64,000 bases of DNA, from NCBI GenBank assembly GCA_018262195.1, contig JAGTRS010000006.1, forward strand, positions 124,001 through 188,000, written 5' to 3'. Below are positions 22,587 through 33,996 of the stretch, one piece after another; the stretch's first letter is position 1; the number at the start of each line of letters is the position of its first letter. Under the pieces are notes generated by a model. The model ran no database searches, was not told where the DNA came from, and worked only from the letters and a program-made list of their open reading frames with translations. The stretch is from Pseudomonadota bacterium (GTDB lineage: Bacteria; Pseudomonadota; Gammaproteobacteria; Burkholderiales; Rhodocyclaceae). Made by a program: the position numbers and the translations under genes.

Positions 22587-23957
22587 TCAGGCACGCCGCC
22601 AGCTTGTACCCTGCGGACTGTCATCGAGAATGATCCCGCCCGCCTTCAGTTCGTCGCGAATGCGATCGGCCTCGGCAAAGTTCCTGGCTTTCTTGGCCGC
22701 TGCTCGGTCGGCAATCATTTGTCCGATTGCCTCCTCATCAAGTCCACCGGCACCAGCCCCGGCTTGCAGGTAAACGCCCGGCTCGCGCTCGAGCAAGCCG
22801 ATTACCCCACCCAGAGCCTTCAACAAACCGGACAATTCGGAACTCTTCTGGCGATTTGCTTCGGCCGCCAGTTCAAACAGCACGGCAATCGCGCCATGCG
22901 AGTCGAAATCCTCGTTCAGCGCTGCGGCAAAACGGCCAGCGAATTCATTGCTCCAATCGATATCAACAGCAACCGGCGGCACGTCGCGCAGCGCGAAATA
23001 CAAGCTGTCCAGACTGCGTTTGGCATCGTCGAGATGGGCATCCGAGTAATTCAGGGGGCTGCGGTAATGGGCACGCAGGATGAAGAACCGAACAACTTCG
23101 GCATCGAACTGTTCCAGCACGGTGCGGATGGTGAAGAAATTGCCCAGCGACTTCGACATCTTCTCGTTATCGACGCGGACAAAACCGTTGTGCATCCAGT
23201 AATTGACGAAGCTGCAGCAATTGGCGCCTTCCGATTGTGCAATTTCGTTCTCGTGATGGGGAAACTGCAGATCCTGACCGCCACCGTGAATGTCGAAATG
23301 CTGGCCGAGCAGCTTGGAACTCATGGCCGAACATTCGATATGCCAACCCGGCCGCCCTTCGCCCCACGGTGATTCCCAGGCAGGCTCGCCCGGCTTGGCA
23401 TGCTTCCAGAGCACGAAATCAAGCGGATCCTGCTTGGCCGAATCGACTTCGACCCGTTCACCGGCCCGCAGGTCATCGAGCGACTTGCCGGATAGCTTGC
23501 CGTAGCCCGGAAACTTCCGCACAGCGTAATTCACGTCGCCATCAGCGGCATGGTAGGCGAGACCATTGGCTTCAAGCTTGCCGATCAGGTCGAGCATCTC
23601 AGGTACGAATTCGGTTGCCCGCGGCTCGTAATCCGGTCGCTGCACGCCGAGCGCATCGGCGTCTTCATGCATGTAGGCGATGAAGCGATTGGTCAGTTGC
23701 TGGATCGTCTCGCCGTTCTCGATTGCCCGCTTGATGATCTTGTCGTCGATATCCGTGATATTCCGGACATAGGTGACGTCATAACCGGAAGCCTTCAGCC
23801 AGCGGTACACCATGTCGAAGACGACCATTACCCGGGCATGACCGAGGTGGCAGTAGTCATAGACCGTCATGCCACAGACATACATGCGAACCTTGTTCGG
23901 TTCGATCGGGGTGAAAACCTGTTTTTCGCGCTTGAGGGAGTTGTATATCTTGAGCAT
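22587..23957 (-). CDS. cysS: Cysteinyl-tRNA synthetase
   Basis: [60 protein letters not shown]. Confidence 0.97.
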   Translation of the reverse strand: MLKIYNSLKREKQVFTPIEPNKVRMYVCGMTVYDYCHLGHARVMVVFDMVYRWLKASGYDVTYVRNITDIDDKIIKRAIENGETIQQLTNRFIAYMHEDADALGVQRPDYEPRATEFVPEMLDLIGKLEANGLAYHAADGDVNYAVRKFPGYGKLSGKSLDDLRAGERVEVDSAKQDPLDFVLWKHAKPGEPAWESPWGEGRPGWHIECSAMSSKLLGQHFDIHGGGQDLQFPHHENEIAQSEGANCCSFVNYWMHNGFVRVDNEKMSKSLGNFFTIRTVLEQFDAEVVRFFILRAHYRSPLNYSDAHLDDAKRSLDSLYFALRDVPPVAVDIDWSNEFAGRFAAALNEDFDSHGAIAVLFELAAEANRQKSSELSGLLKALGGVIGLLEREPGVYLQAGAGAGGLDEEAIGQMIADRAAAKKARNFAEADRIRDELKAGGIILDDSPQGTSWRRA

Positions 23958-24062
23958 GCGGTGATCAATTCGGGGCGCCGCCGGAACGCTAAAACCTATG
24001 GATTCACCGGCGTTTTTGGTAGAATCGAAGGATTGTATAACGCCGAAAAGTATAGCATAGCG

Positions 24063-25196
24063 ATGACTTCAACTTCCCTGCTCCAGCCCCGTTTTCAGCA
24101 GCTCAAGACGTTGCGTGCACTGGCGATTGGCCTCGCCATCGGCTTTGCATCCCCGTCCTTTGCCGACAACCTCCCGGAAGTGCAGCGACTGATCAAGCAG
24201 GGACAATATCCGCAAGCCATGGAAAAGGTCGATGCCTACCTGAGCAGCCGTCCCAAGGATGCCCAGGGCCGCTTCCTGAAGGGTCTGATCTTTACCGAAA
24301 TGAACAAGCCGGCTGAAGCCATCGCCGTGTTTACCAAGCTCTCTGAAGACTATCCGGAGCTGCCCGAGCCCTACAACAATCTCGCCGTGCTCTATGCCCA
24401 GCAAAAGCAGTATGACAAGGCCCGTACGGCGCTGGAAATGGCAATAAGGACTCACCCGTCCTACGCCATCGCCTATGAAAACCTCGGCGATGTCTATGCC
24501 AAGCTGGCCAGCCAGGCCTACGACAAGGCACTGCAACTCGATAATTCCAATTCCACAACCCAAAACAAGCTGGCCCTGATCCGTGACCTGATCACCACCT
24601 CCGGCAAGGGTAACGTCAAGCCGCAGCCGGCGACCCCGGTTGCTGCTGCACCGGCGCCGACTGCTGCTGCGCCGGTTGCTGTTAAGCCAGCCACTCCGGC
24701 CCCGGCCGCTGCCAGCGCAACGATTGTCGCTGCCACGCCTGGTGCAGCTGCGGCCACCCCGCCAGCCAAACCTGCTCCGGCCCCTGTTGCTGCCGCCACC
24801 CCGGCACCCGCCGCAACACCCGCACCGGCTCCGGCACCGGTGAAGGCCGCCAGCAGCGCCAACGACGACATCACCAAGGCCATGACGGCTTGGGCCGATG
24901 CCTGGTCCCGCAAGGATATGCGTGCCTATCTGAATGCCTATTCGCATGATTTCGACACGCCCAAAGGCATGAGCCGCAAGGCCTGGGAACAGGAACGCGA
25001 ACAACGCATTGCCGGCAAGGGCGGCAAGATTTCCGTTTCCTTTGACAACCCGCAAATCACTGTCAATGGCGACAAGGCGACCGCCAAGTTCCGCCAGCAC
25101 TACAAGGCCACTGGCCTGAGCAGCTCGACGACCAAAACGCTGGTTTTCGTTCGCTCGGGTAGCAAGTGGCTGATCAAGGAAGAAAACGCGCGTTGA
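24063..25196 (+). CDS. TPR protein with Ala/Pro-rich linker and C-terminal NTF2-like domain
   Basis: Starts [26 protein letters not shown]-like helices ([28 protein letters not shown]), A/P linker, C-terminal [21 protein letters not shown]...[12 protein letters not shown]. Confidence 0.85.
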   Translation: MTSTSLLQPRFQQLKTLRALAIGLAIGFASPSFADNLPEVQRLIKQGQYPQAMEKVDAYLSSRPKDAQGRFLKGLIFTEMNKPAEAIAVFTKLSEDYPELPEPYNNLAVLYAQQKQYDKARTALEMAIRTHPSYAIAYENLGDVYAKLASQAYDKALQLDNSNSTTQNKLALIRDLITTSGKGNVKPQPATPVAAAPAPTAAAPVAVKPATPAPAAASATIVAATPGAAAATPPAKPAPAPVAAATPAPAATPAPAPAPVKAASSANDDITKAMTAWADAWSRKDMRAYLNAYSHDFDTPKGMSRKAWEQEREQRIAGKGGKISVSFDNPQITVNGDKATAKFRQHYKATGLSSSTTKTLVFVRSGSKWLIKEENAR

Positions 25197-26491
25197 TGTT
25201 GAAAGGCAGATACATCCTGGCCGGTGTGGTAGCCCTGGTGGCTGCCGGGGCACTGGCCAAACTTGCCGACAAGCCGACGACGCCCCGCTTGGCCGACCTT
25301 GAGTCGGTGGCGACCACCCCCAGTACGAGAAGCGCCGCCGAAATGCTGGCCGCCGACTCGGCGTTTTCAGCCATGGTTTCAGACTCTGGTCCGGAAGAGG
25401 TGCTGGCAAGGATCTTTGCCGAAATCGAAGCCAATCGCCTGAGCAATGCGCTGCAGCTCACTGAAGCCCTGCTGCGCCAGCATCCGAATTACCGCCTCGC
25501 CAACCTGATCAAGGGCGACCTGCTGCTCGCCCGCACGCAGCAGATCCAGACCTTCGGGGCACTCAACGATGCCCCGCCGGAAAAGGTGGCGGATTTGCGC
25601 GCCGAAGCAGTTGCCCGCCTCAAGGCCTACCGCGAGAAGCCGCCGGCTGACTTTGTGCCACGTTACCTGCTGCAGATGCAACCGGACCAACGTTACGCCA
25701 TCGTCGTCGACACAAAGCGTTCCCGCCTTTACCTGTACGAAAACGACAAGAAAAACGATGGTCGGCCGCGCTTCGTGGCTGATTACTACGTCACACAGGG
25801 CAAGCTCGGCGCTGAAAAGCTGGTTGAAGGCGACAAGAAGACGCCGGTCGGTGTCTATCATGTGACGGCCAATCTGCCCAAGCAGAAGCTGGCCGACCTC
25901 TACGGCAGTGGCGCCTTCCCGATCAATTATCCGAATGAACTGGACAAGCAGCAAGGTCGTGGCGGTAGCGGCATCTGGCTGCATGGCACTCCATCCGACA
26001 CCTTCGCCCGCCCGCCGCGCGCCTCCGACGGCTGCGTCGTTCTGACCAACCAGGATCTCGACGCCGTTGCGAAGAACCTGCAGGTCGGACTGACTCCGGT
26101 CATCATCAGCAATTCTGTGGAATGGCTGTCGCTGGATGACTGGGCGAAAGAACGCAGCGAACTGAACAAGACCATCGACGCCTGGCGCGCCGACTGGGAA
26201 AGCCGCGACACTGACCGCTACCTGAAGCATTATTCGAAGCGCTTCAAGTCCGGCGACCAGACCTACACCGAATACGCCGCCCAGAAAAAACAGGTCAATT
26301 CCGGCAAGGACTGGATCAAGGTCAAGGTCGACAACCTCTCGGTGTTCCGCAATCCGGGCAAGGAAGAAGTCGTCGTCGTCACCTTCGATCAGGACTACCG
26401 CAGCAACAACCTGAACAACCAGATGAAGAAGCGCCAGTACTGGTTGCGCGAAGACGGCAAGTGGAAAATCATTTACGAAGGAAGTGCCTGA
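25196..26491 (+). CDS. L,D-transpeptidase (YkuD) family protein with C-terminal NTF2-like domain
   Basis: YkuD signature [30 protein letters not shown]-terminal [28 protein letters not shown] overlap with the upstream gene. Confidence 0.9.
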   Translation: MLKGRYILAGVVALVAAGALAKLADKPTTPRLADLESVATTPSTRSAAEMLAADSAFSAMVSDSGPEEVLARIFAEIEANRLSNALQLTEALLRQHPNYRLANLIKGDLLLARTQQIQTFGALNDAPPEKVADLRAEAVARLKAYREKPPADFVPRYLLQMQPDQRYAIVVDTKRSRLYLYENDKKNDGRPRFVADYYVTQGKLGAEKLVEGDKKTPVGVYHVTANLPKQKLADLYGSGAFPINYPNELDKQQGRGGSGIWLHGTPSDTFARPPRASDGCVVLTNQDLDAVAKNLQVGLTPVIISNSVEWLSLDDWAKERSELNKTIDAWRADWESRDTDRYLKHYSKRFKSGDQTYTEYAAQKKQVNSGKDWIKVKVDNLSVFRNPGKEEVVVVTFDQDYRSNNLNNQMKKRQYWLREDGKWKIIYEGSA

Positions 26492-27063
26492 TGTTCAAGA
26501 ATATCTCGGTTCTCGCAGTTGGCCTGCTGGTGTCGGCTATGGTCTGGGCTGCCCCGACCGTGGAAATGACCACCAACCATGGCAAGATCACGCTAGAACT
26601 ATTCCCGGAGAAAGCACCCAAGACGGTTGAAATGTTCCTCTACAACGCCAAGCACGGGTTTTATGAGGCGACCATTTTCCACCGCGTCATCGATGGCTTC
26701 ATGATCCAGGGGGGCGGCTTCAGCCGGGCCATGGAAGAGAAGAAGACACTGACTCCGGCGCTGCAGAACGAAGCCACCAACGGCCTGACCAACGACCGCG
26801 GCACGGTAGCCATGGCCCGCACGCAGGATCCGCATTCCGCCCGTGTCCAGTTCTTCATCAACCTGAAGAACAACGATTTCCTGAACCACCGCTCGCCGGC
26901 CGATGGCCGCACCTGGGGCTATGCCGTTTTTGGCAAGGTCACCCAGGGTATGGACGTGGTCGACAAGATTGCCAAGGTGCCGACCGGCAGCGCTGGCTAC
27001 TACACCGATGTTCCGACGACGCCCGTTGTCATCCAGAACGTCAAAATCATCTCTGAAAAGTAA
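26491..27063 (+). CDS. ppiA: Periplasmic peptidyl-prolyl cis-trans isomerase (cyclophilin)
   Basis: Signal peptide, [43 protein letters not shown] overlap with the upstream gene. Confidence 0.88.
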   Translation: MFKNISVLAVGLLVSAMVWAAPTVEMTTNHGKITLELFPEKAPKTVEMFLYNAKHGFYEATIFHRVIDGFMIQGGGFSRAMEEKKTLTPALQNEATNGLTNDRGTVAMARTQDPHSARVQFFINLKNNDFLNHRSPADGRTWGYAVFGKVTQGMDVVDKIAKVPTGSAGYYTDVPTTPVVIQNVKIISEK

Positions 27064-27072
27064 GGTTTCCCC

Positions 27073-27564
27073 ATGATCAAGCTCACCACCAACCACGGTG
27101 TCATCACCCTCAACCTGGATGCCGAGAAGGCCCCGAAGACGGTTGCCAACTTCATCTCCTACGTTGAAGCCGGCCATTACAACAACACCATCTTCCACCG
27201 CGTCATCAAGAATTTCATGATCCAGGGTGGCGGCATGGAGCCGGGCATGAACCAGAAGCCCTGCCAGGCACCGATCGAGAACGAGGCCGCCAACGGCCTG
27301 AAGAACAAGCGCGGCACCGTCGCCATGGCTCGCACCAACGATCCGCACTCGGCCACCGCCCAGTTCTTCATCAATACCGTCGACAATGATTTCCTCGACT
27401 TCAAGTCGCCGTCCGGCCAGGGCTGGGGCTACTGCGTGTTCGGCGAAGTGGCCGAAGGCATGGATGTCGTCGACAAGATCCGCGCCGTCAAGACGGGCAA
27501 CAAGGGCTTCCATCAGGACGTTCCGACTGAAGATGTGATCATCGAGAAGGCCGAGATCGTTTGA
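27073..27564 (+). CDS. ppiB: Cytoplasmic peptidyl-prolyl cis-trans isomerase B
   Basis: [27 protein letters not shown], no signal peptide, [15 protein letters not shown]. Confidence 0.93.
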   Translation: MIKLTTNHGVITLNLDAEKAPKTVANFISYVEAGHYNNTIFHRVIKNFMIQGGGMEPGMNQKPCQAPIENEAANGLKNKRGTVAMARTNDPHSATAQFFINTVDNDFLDFKSPSGQGWGYCVFGEVAEGMDVVDKIRAVKTGNKGFHQDVPTEDVIIEKAEIV

Positions 27565-28292
27565 TCTTCTTCATCTCCGATCTGCACCTGTCGCCCCGGT
27601 CACCCGGGGCGACTGCTTTGTTCCTCCGGTTTTTGTCGGGCCGCGCCCGCCAGGCGGAGGCGCTGTACATCCTCGGCGATCTGTTCGAGGCCTGGATCGG
27701 TGATGACGACATCGACGACGCCTATCACACGAAAATCGTCGCCGCCCTGCGCGCTGCCAGCGAAGCCGGGCTGAAGATCTACCTGATGCATGGCAACCGC
27801 GACTTCCTGCTGGGGGAACAGTTTGCTGCCACAGCGGGTGCAAAGCTGCTGGCCGATCCTTACGACCTCGCCCTGCCAGAATGGTCCTTCGTTCTTTCGC
27901 ACGGCGATGCCCTTTGCCTTGATGATGCCGACTACATGGCCTTCCGGGCCAAAGTTCGCGATCCGGCCTGGCAGAAAACGATGCTGGCCAAGCCACGCTT
28001 CCTGCGCCGCTTGATGGCCCGCCTGATGCGCTGGCGCAGCCGGGCCAGTCAGCAGGCCAAGTCCGATCCCTATACCGATCTCCAGCCGGCGGCGACCGAC
28101 GACTTCATCCGCGATCATGGCTACTGCACCTTCATTCATGGCCACACGCACCGCCCGGCCAAGCATGATCACATTATTGACGGCATCCATGTCGAACGCT
28201 GGGTGCTGGCCGACTGGCACGAAGATCGCGGCGAGTGCCTGGCCTGGGATGGCGAGGCGCTGACACGTGAGGCCATCCTCCCTGAAAACTGA
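27561..28292 (+). CDS. lpxH: UDP-2,3-diacylglucosamine diphosphatase
   Basis: [54 protein letters not shown] metallophosphatase motifs. Confidence 0.95.
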   Translation: MIFFISDLHLSPRSPGATALFLRFLSGRARQAEALYILGDLFEAWIGDDDIDDAYHTKIVAALRAASEAGLKIYLMHGNRDFLLGEQFAATAGAKLLADPYDLALPEWSFVLSHGDALCLDDADYMAFRAKVRDPAWQKTMLAKPRFLRRLMARLMRWRSRASQQAKSDPYTDLQPAATDDFIRDHGYCTFIHGHTHRPAKHDHIIDGIHVERWVLADWHEDRGECLAWDGEALTREAILPEN

Positions 28293-30120
28293 GCAAACCA
28301 CCTTGGCCACCGCAGCAAATGCACTGAACGTCCTGCGCGACGTCTTCGGCTACCCGGCCTTCCGTGGCGAGCAAGCCGAGATCATCAACCACGTCGCCAC
28401 CGGCGGCGATGCGCTGGTACTGATGCCAACCGGCGGCGGCAAGAGCCTCTGCTACCAGATTCCGGCCCTGCTTCGTCCCGGCTGTGCCGTGGTCGTTTCA
28501 CCACTGATCGCGCTGATGCAGGATCAGGTTGATGCGATGATCCAGCTTGGTGTCAAGGCGGCCTGCCTGAATTCGACACTCGCCTGGCAGGAGGCGCAGG
28601 CCGTCGAGCAGGCCATCTTCAGCGGCAATCTCGACCTCGTCTATATCGCTCCGGAACGCCTGCTGCTCGACCGCACGCTGGCCATGCTCGACGCCCTGTC
28701 CGAAGCCGGCAAGCTGGCGCTTTTCGCCATCGACGAGGCGCATTGCGTCTCGCAATGGGGCCATGATTTTCGCCCGGAATACCTGCAACTGTCGGCGCTG
28801 CACGAGCGTTATCCGCAAGTGCCGCGCATCGCCCTGACCGCCACAGCCGATCAGGCAACGCGCAACGAGATCCTGCAGCGACTAGGTCTGGGCGAAGCGC
28901 GCGTCTTCCTGTCCAGCTTCGACCGCCCGAACATTCGTTACACCGTCGTCGAAAAGGACAACGCCAAGAAGCAGTTGCTCGGTTTCCTGACGGGCCGCAA
29001 AGGGCAGGCCGGCATTGTCTATTGCCTGTCGCGCAAGAAGGTCGAGGAAACGACCGAATGGCTCAAGGCTCAAGGCTACCCGGCGCTGCCCTACCACGCC
29101 GGCCTGCCCGCCCCCGAACGAGCCGCCAACCAGCGCCGTTTCCTGCGCGAGGAAGGCCTGATCATGTGCGCCACGATCGCCTTCGGCATGGGCATCGACA
29201 AACCGGATGTCCGCTTCGTCGCCCACCTGGATTTGCCCAAGAGCATCGAAGCCTATTACCAGGAAACCGGCCGCGCCGGCCGTGACGGCGAGCCATCCGA
29301 AGCCTGGATGACCTACGGCATGCAGGATGTCGCTCTGCAACACGCGCGCATCGCCGAATCCGGCGCTGCCGAGGGCCAGAAGATCCTCGAATCGCAGCGC
29401 CTGACCGCCCTGCTCTCCTACTGCGAAGCGCCCCGCTGCCGGCGCCAGGTGTTGCTCAACTATTTTGGTGAAGAGCGCGAGCCTTGTGGCAACTGCGATG
29501 TCTGCACGGAGCCGCCGGAACTCTGGGACGGCACACAAGCGGCGCAGAAGGCACTATCGGCCATCTTCCGGACCGGCATGCGCTTTGGTGTCACGCACCT
29601 GACCGACATCCTGCGCGGCAAGACGACAGACAAGATCAAGCAGTGGAATCATGACCAGTTGCCCACCTTCGGCGTTGGCGGCGATCTCGACGACCACGCC
29701 TGGAAAAGCGTCTTCCGGCAATTGGCTGCGGCCGGACTGGTCCATGTCGACATGGCCGAACACGGCGCGCTGCAACTGACAGAAACAGCGCGCGAAGTAC
29801 TCAAGGGACAGCGCACGGTACAACTGCGCCGCCCGGTCAAACGCAAGTCGACGCCTTCCCGGTCGTCGAGCAGCACAGTCGTCAGCGATCTTTCGCCTGC
29901 CGATGACGCGCTGTTCCAGTTGTTGCGCAAATGGCGGGCTGATACCGCCAGAGAGCAGGCGGTACCTGCCTATGTGATTCTTCATGACAAGACCCTGCGC
30001 GAATTGGCCGAAGTCCGCCCGGTCAGCCATGGCTTGCTGGCTGGCATTACCGGCATGGGCAGCGCAAAGATCGAGCATTACGGGGCAGAATTGCTCGACC
30101 TGATCCGCAACGAGGGCTGA
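28267..30120 (+). CDS. recQ: ATP-dependent DNA helicase RecQ (start codon uncertain: GTG 28267 or TTG about 28303)
   Basis: [45 protein letters not shown], zinc-binding [17 protein letters not shown]...CGNCDVC, C-terminal HRDC-like. Confidence 0.95.
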   Translation: MRPSSLKTEQTTLATAANALNVLRDVFGYPAFRGEQAEIINHVATGGDALVLMPTGGGKSLCYQIPALLRPGCAVVVSPLIALMQDQVDAMIQLGVKAACLNSTLAWQEAQAVEQAIFSGNLDLVYIAPERLLLDRTLAMLDALSEAGKLALFAIDEAHCVSQWGHDFRPEYLQLSALHERYPQVPRIALTATADQATRNEILQRLGLGEARVFLSSFDRPNIRYTVVEKDNAKKQLLGFLTGRKGQAGIVYCLSRKKVEETTEWLKAQGYPALPYHAGLPAPERAANQRRFLREEGLIMCATIAFGMGIDKPDVRFVAHLDLPKSIEAYYQETGRAGRDGEPSEAWMTYGMQDVALQHARIAESGAAEGQKILESQRLTALLSYCEAPRCRRQVLLNYFGEEREPCGNCDVCTEPPELWDGTQAAQKALSAIFRTGMRFGVTHLTDILRGKTTDKIKQWNHDQLPTFGVGGDLDDHAWKSVFRQLAAAGLVHVDMAEHGALQLTETAREVLKGQRTVQLRRPVKRKSTPSRSSSSTVVSDLSPADDALFQLLRKWRADTAREQAVPAYVILHDKTLRELAEVRPVSHGLLAGITGMGSAKIEHYGAELLDLIRNEG

Positions 30121-30121
30121 G

Positions 30122-30739
30122 ATGGAACAACGCGACACGCTCAACGCCACGCTGGCTGCCATTGTGATCGCAGTGCTGCTCGTTTCGGGTATTGCGCCTT
30201 ATGAACGGCTGACCTGGGTCATGGAAGTCGCCCCGGTGCTGATTGCCCTGCCGCTGATGATTGCCACACGCCGCAGCTACCCGCTGACGACACTTCTCAC
30301 CGTGCTGATCGCCGCCCACGCGCTGGTGCTGATCGCTGGCGGCGCCTACACCTATGCCCGCGTTCCGCTTGGCTTCTGGATGCAGGACCTGCTCGGCACG
30401 GCACGTAACCCGTATGACAAGCTCGGCCACTTCATGCAGGGCTTCGTGCCAGCGATGGTCGCCCGCGAAATACTGATCCGCGGCGCTTATGTTCGAGGCC
30501 GCAAGATGACCGGTTTCCTGTGCATCTGCATTGCCATGGCAATCAGCGCCGTCTATGAACTGATCGAGTGGGCTGCCGCGCTCTACCTGGGCCAGGGCGC
30601 CGACGAGTTTCTGGGCACGCAGGGCGACCAGTGGGATACGCAGTCAGACATGTTCATGGCGCTGATCGGATCGAGCACTGCAATGGTTTTTCTCTCCCGC
30701 TGGCACGACAAGCTGCTGGCCAAACTGCGTCCGGCCTGA
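30122..30739 (+). CDS. DUF2238/YjdF-family integral membrane protein
   Basis: Multiple TM segments and conserved NPYDKLGHFMQGFVPA, AVYELIEWAAALYLGQGADEFLGTQGDQWDTQSDMFMALIGS. Confidence 0.85.
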   Translation: MEQRDTLNATLAAIVIAVLLVSGIAPYERLTWVMEVAPVLIALPLMIATRRSYPLTTLLTVLIAAHALVLIAGGAYTYARVPLGFWMQDLLGTARNPYDKLGHFMQGFVPAMVAREILIRGAYVRGRKMTGFLCICIAMAISAVYELIEWAAALYLGQGADEFLGTQGDQWDTQSDMFMALIGSSTAMVFLSRWHDKLLAKLRPA

Positions 30740-30902
30740 CGCCGTGTAAACAATCAATGGCCAGAAACCTGCCCCGGACAAGCTTAAAAACAATGCTGAT
30801 CAGCCGAGCATTCTGAGGAAATTCTGTCACCGCCTCGGAGCGTGTCGGAATATTTTACGGATGCCATACGGAGATATCCGTAACTCGCTGATTGGATAAA
30901 AG

Positions 30903-30918
30903 TGGTGCAAATATTGCG
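30903..30918 (+). promoter_or_regulatory. Sigma54-like -24/-12 motif in a convergent intergenic region
   Basis: TGGTGCAAATATTGCG: GG and GC at exact sigma54 spacing (TGGCACRNNNNTTGCW), with mismatches at consensus positions 4, 5 and the last base. Confidence 0.4.
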
Positions 30919-31056
30919 TGATTTCTGATGCCTGAAAATGGAAGAACATCGGGATCAAGTGACCGAAAAGCGCAGCGGTTTTCGCTGGTACTGTTGGATA
31001 TTTGATCAAAGCCTTCCGGACCAGGCAGTCAGGCGTCTGACTGATACGCCGGGCTA

Positions 31057-31091
31057 ACGGACGAAACTCCTTGGGTGGGGGTTTCGTCCGT
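31057..31091. repeat. Perfect inverted repeat/hairpin in intergenic region
   Basis: ACGGACGAAAC (31057-31067) / GTTTCGTCCGT (31081-31091), extendable inward to about 14 bp including one G-T pair. Confidence 0.8.
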
Positions 31092-31173
31092 AACTATCGA
31101 TGATCCAGGATGCCAAGGCGATCCTCCCCACTTGGCAATTGCCGAACTCCGACCAACAGGCCGGGGCGACCGC

Positions 31174-32832
31174 TTACATGCGCAGGGCGTCGGGATCAGC
31201 CCGCATCAGCCGCTTGTTCATCTTCCCGACACTGGTCTTGACCAGCGTCTTGACGAAACTGACCTGCAGCAGCACGCCGTAACGCGAAATGCCGGCCGCC
31301 TCGATGGCATGGGCCGCGTAGTTGCGCAAGGCATGTTCGGTGATCTGGCCGACATGCTCCGGCTTGAGCAGCACCAAGGCGAGTGGGCGCTCACCCCATT
31401 TGTCGTCCGGCACCCCGATGACTGCCACTTCATTGACCGCTTCGTGCTTGGCGATGATGTCTTCCAGTTGCAGCGAGGACGTCCATTCGCCACCTGTCTT
31501 GATCACGTCCTTGATGCGGTCGGTAACCTTCAGATAGCCGGCCGGATTGATGTTGCCAATGTCGGCGGTGTGCAGATAACCACCCGCCCACAATCCTTCC
31601 GAAGCCTCCGGTGCGCTGACATAGCCCTGGGTCAGCCATGGGGCACGCACCACCACTTCTCCAGTCGCCTTGCCGTCATGAGGCACATCGGCCATTTCCG
31701 GATCGACGATACGCAGATCGACCAGCGGCAACGGCCGGCCGGTCTTGGCGCGGATCACTGCCTGCTCTTCCAGCGAGCGATTGAGATCGGCGCTTTCCAA
31801 ATGGGCCAGACTGAGCACCGGGCAGGTTTCCGACATGCCATAGCCGGTGAACAGGTCCATGCCGCGCTTCTGGGCGGAAATCGCCATCGCTTCGGGCATA
31901 GCAGCGCCGCCGATCAGGATTTTCAGACCGGTGAAATCAGTCGTCTTCGCGTGCGGATGGCTGAGAATCATGTGCAGGATGGTCGGCACGCAATGCGAGA
32001 AGCTGACGCCCTCGGTGCTGATCAGGCGACAGATCACCTCCGGCTGGTAACGCCCGGGATAAACCTGCTTGACGCCCATCATCGTCGCCAGATACGGGAA
32101 GCCCCAGGCATGGACGTGGAACATCGGCGTCATCGGCATATACACATCTTCGCGGTGGATATGCCCCTGCCGGTTGGCGCCGCCAAGCGCTGCCGCACAG
32201 CCCAGCGTGTGCAGGACGAGCTGGCGATGACTGAAATAGACTCCCTTCGGATTGCCGGTGGTGCCTGTGGTGTAGAAAGTCGTTGCCTGCGCGTTTTCGT
32301 CGAAATCCGGGAAGTCGTAGTCCGGAGAAGCCTCGGCCAGCAGGGCTTCGTATTCACCGGCCATCGCCACCGGCGCCGCCTGGACTTCAGCCTCGTCGCT
32401 GATCAGGACGATGGTCTTCACCGTTTCCAGCTGCGCCGCAATCTGCGCCAGGATCGCGAAGAACTCGCTGTTCACCAGCAGCACATCGGCCTTGGCATGG
32501 TTCAACGTATACAGAATCTGCTCCGGACTGAGCCGCACATTCACCGTCTGCAGGATGGCGCCCATCATCGGCACGGCAAAGAAGCATTCGAGGTAGCGAT
32601 GACTGTCCCAGTCCATCATCGCCACCGTCTGCCCGGAATCGACACCCAGCCCGGCCAGCATGTTGGCCAGCCGGCCGATCCGCTCGTTCAGCGTCCGGTA
32701 GTTGTAGCGCAGCTTGCCCTGATAGGTAATCTCCTGCTCCGGCGCGATGGCCAGTGGCGTCAGCAGCAATTGCTTGATCAGCAGCGGATATTGATAGGCA
32801 GAAACCGTCGACTGGACGAGTTTGATTGGCAT
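31174..32832 (-). CDS. Fatty-acyl-CoA synthetase/AMP-dependent ligase (DmdB-like)
   Basis: AMP-binding motif TTFYTTGTTGNPKGVYFSHRQL, GYGMSETCPV, GGEWTSSLQLEDIIAKHEAVNEVAVIG. Confidence 0.92.
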   Translation of the reverse strand: MPIKLVQSTVSAYQYPLLIKQLLLTPLAIAPEQEITYQGKLRYNYRTLNERIGRLANMLAGLGVDSGQTVAMMDWDSHRYLECFFAVPMMGAILQTVNVRLSPEQILYTLNHAKADVLLVNSEFFAILAQIAAQLETVKTIVLISDEAEVQAAPVAMAGEYEALLAEASPDYDFPDFDENAQATTFYTTGTTGNPKGVYFSHRQLVLHTLGCAAALGGANRQGHIHREDVYMPMTPMFHVHAWGFPYLATMMGVKQVYPGRYQPEVICRLISTEGVSFSHCVPTILHMILSHPHAKTTDFTGLKILIGGAAMPEAMAISAQKRGMDLFTGYGMSETCPVLSLAHLESADLNRSLEEQAVIRAKTGRPLPLVDLRIVDPEMADVPHDGKATGEVVVRAPWLTQGYVSAPEASEGLWAGGYLHTADIGNINPAGYLKVTDRIKDVIKTGGEWTSSLQLEDIIAKHEAVNEVAVIGVPDDKWGERPLALVLLKPEHVGQITEHALRNYAAHAIEAAGISRYGVLLQVSFVKTLVKTSVGKMNKRLMRADPDALRM

Positions 32833-32942
32833 TTGATTCTCCCTGGTCTTTTATTGTGCGTGGCGGTCGACGCCGCCAACAGGGAGAATTCTACGCGCGT
32901 GTGACAGTCAGATGACGGCCCGGCGCGCGGGAAAATGTGTGC

Positions 32943-33995
32943 TTAATGCAGATGCTGTTCGGCAATCGCCGCCAGATCGGGCGACAGCGATCCGGAAGCC
33001 AGGCCGCGCCGGAAAGCATCCTTTGCCTCAGGAACCCGACCATCCGCTTCCAGCGCCAGCCCGAGACCCAGCCACCAACGGCCCTCGTTCGGTGCCAGGC
33101 GCGTTGCCCGCTGGTAATGGCCCACAGCCAGACGCTGGGCGCCGAGACGGGACTTCAGGTGTCCCTGAAAACCGGCATAGTCGGCATTGGCTTCGGCATA
33201 AGCCTGCGAACGGGCCAGCGTACGATCTGCCTGAGCCAGATCACCGTGCTCGAGTTGCAGGCGAGCCAGCGACATCGCCCAGCCGGTCTGGGCGGGCTGA
33301 AGCTCGACCCCATCCTGCAGTACGACCATCGCCTCATCGGTCTTGCGCAGATCGAGCAACTGACGAAGCAACGCCTGGCGGACCTGGACATAGGACGGAT
33401 CCTGTTTCAGCGCCGCCCGCATGCCTTCTAGGCCTTCAGCGCTGCGGCCTGAGGCCATCGCATTTTCTGCCTTGCGGTACTCGGCATCGGCTCGATCGCG
33501 CGGGGTTGCCGCGATCGGACTCTTCTCGATTTTCACCGGACCGACCGGTGCGGAAGCTAGCTGTGGCGCCGCGGCGGGTTCGGCTTTCGGTGCACCGGCG
33601 GCAGACATCGGGACCACCGGATCAGGCACGGGCAATACCGGCGCAGCTGGCAGCGGCAGGACTTCCAGATTGGAGGCCAAACGCAATTTTTCGTCAATTG
33701 GCTGTTCGACCACAGCCGGGGCTGGAGGCGGTGCGGGTGCAACCACTGTTGGCGGAACTGGCGCCGCAACCGGGGTTGATTCAATGCCAGGAAAGGACAG
33801 CAGACTACTATTGGCATAAAGGACTGCACCTGCAATTGCCACCATCAATCCACCGACCAGCAGCCACTTGAGGCCGTGACCGGAGCGATTCGATCCCGCC
33901 GGCAATGAACGGATTTCGCGCTGCAGGTTCTGGCGAGCCAGATCGTCGGGACGCTTGGTCTCGAGATTGCGCAGCATGTCGTTGATCAGACTCAT
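32943..33995 (-). CDS. mshN: MSHA biogenesis protein MshN-like (TM + TPR)
   Basis: MSLINDMLRNLETKRPDD N-terminus typical of MshN, single TM, TPR repeats; position after mshM. Confidence 0.85.
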   Translation of the reverse strand: MSLINDMLRNLETKRPDDLARQNLQREIRSLPAGSNRSGHGLKWLLVGGLMVAIAGAVLYANSSLLSFPGIESTPVAAPVPPTVVAPAPPPAPAVVEQPIDEKLRLASNLEVLPLPAAPVLPVPDPVVPMSAAGAPKAEPAAAPQLASAPVGPVKIEKSPIAATPRDRADAEYRKAENAMASGRSAEGLEGMRAALKQDPSYVQVRQALLRQLLDLRKTDEAMVVLQDGVELQPAQTGWAMSLARLQLEHGDLAQADRTLARSQAYAEANADYAGFQGHLKSRLGAQRLAVGHYQRATRLAPNEGRWWLGLGLALEADGRVPEAKDAFRRGLASGSLSPDLAAIAEQHLH

Positions 33996-33996
33996 T

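Noticed and set aside
24610-24860. Short repetitive GC-rich stretch that could be taken for a repeat array
   Set aside because: Codon-level Ala/Pro-rich linker within the TPR protein, with no regular repeat/spacer structure; not CRISPR.
24069-25409. 446 aa minus-strand ORF with Arg/Gly/Ser-rich stretch
   Set aside because: Shadow of the TPR gene; the low-complexity part mirrors the Ala/Pro linker.
30827-31009. 60 aa minus-strand ORF in the structured intergenic region
   Set aside because: Short, no recognised family, no clear ribosome-binding site; insufficient to call a gene.
31075-32904. 609 aa plus-strand ORF
   Set aside because: Antisense shadow of the acyl-CoA ligase gene (31174-32832, minus), which has clear AMP-binding motifs; the plus-strand translation is His/Arg/Gln-rich with no recognisable domain.
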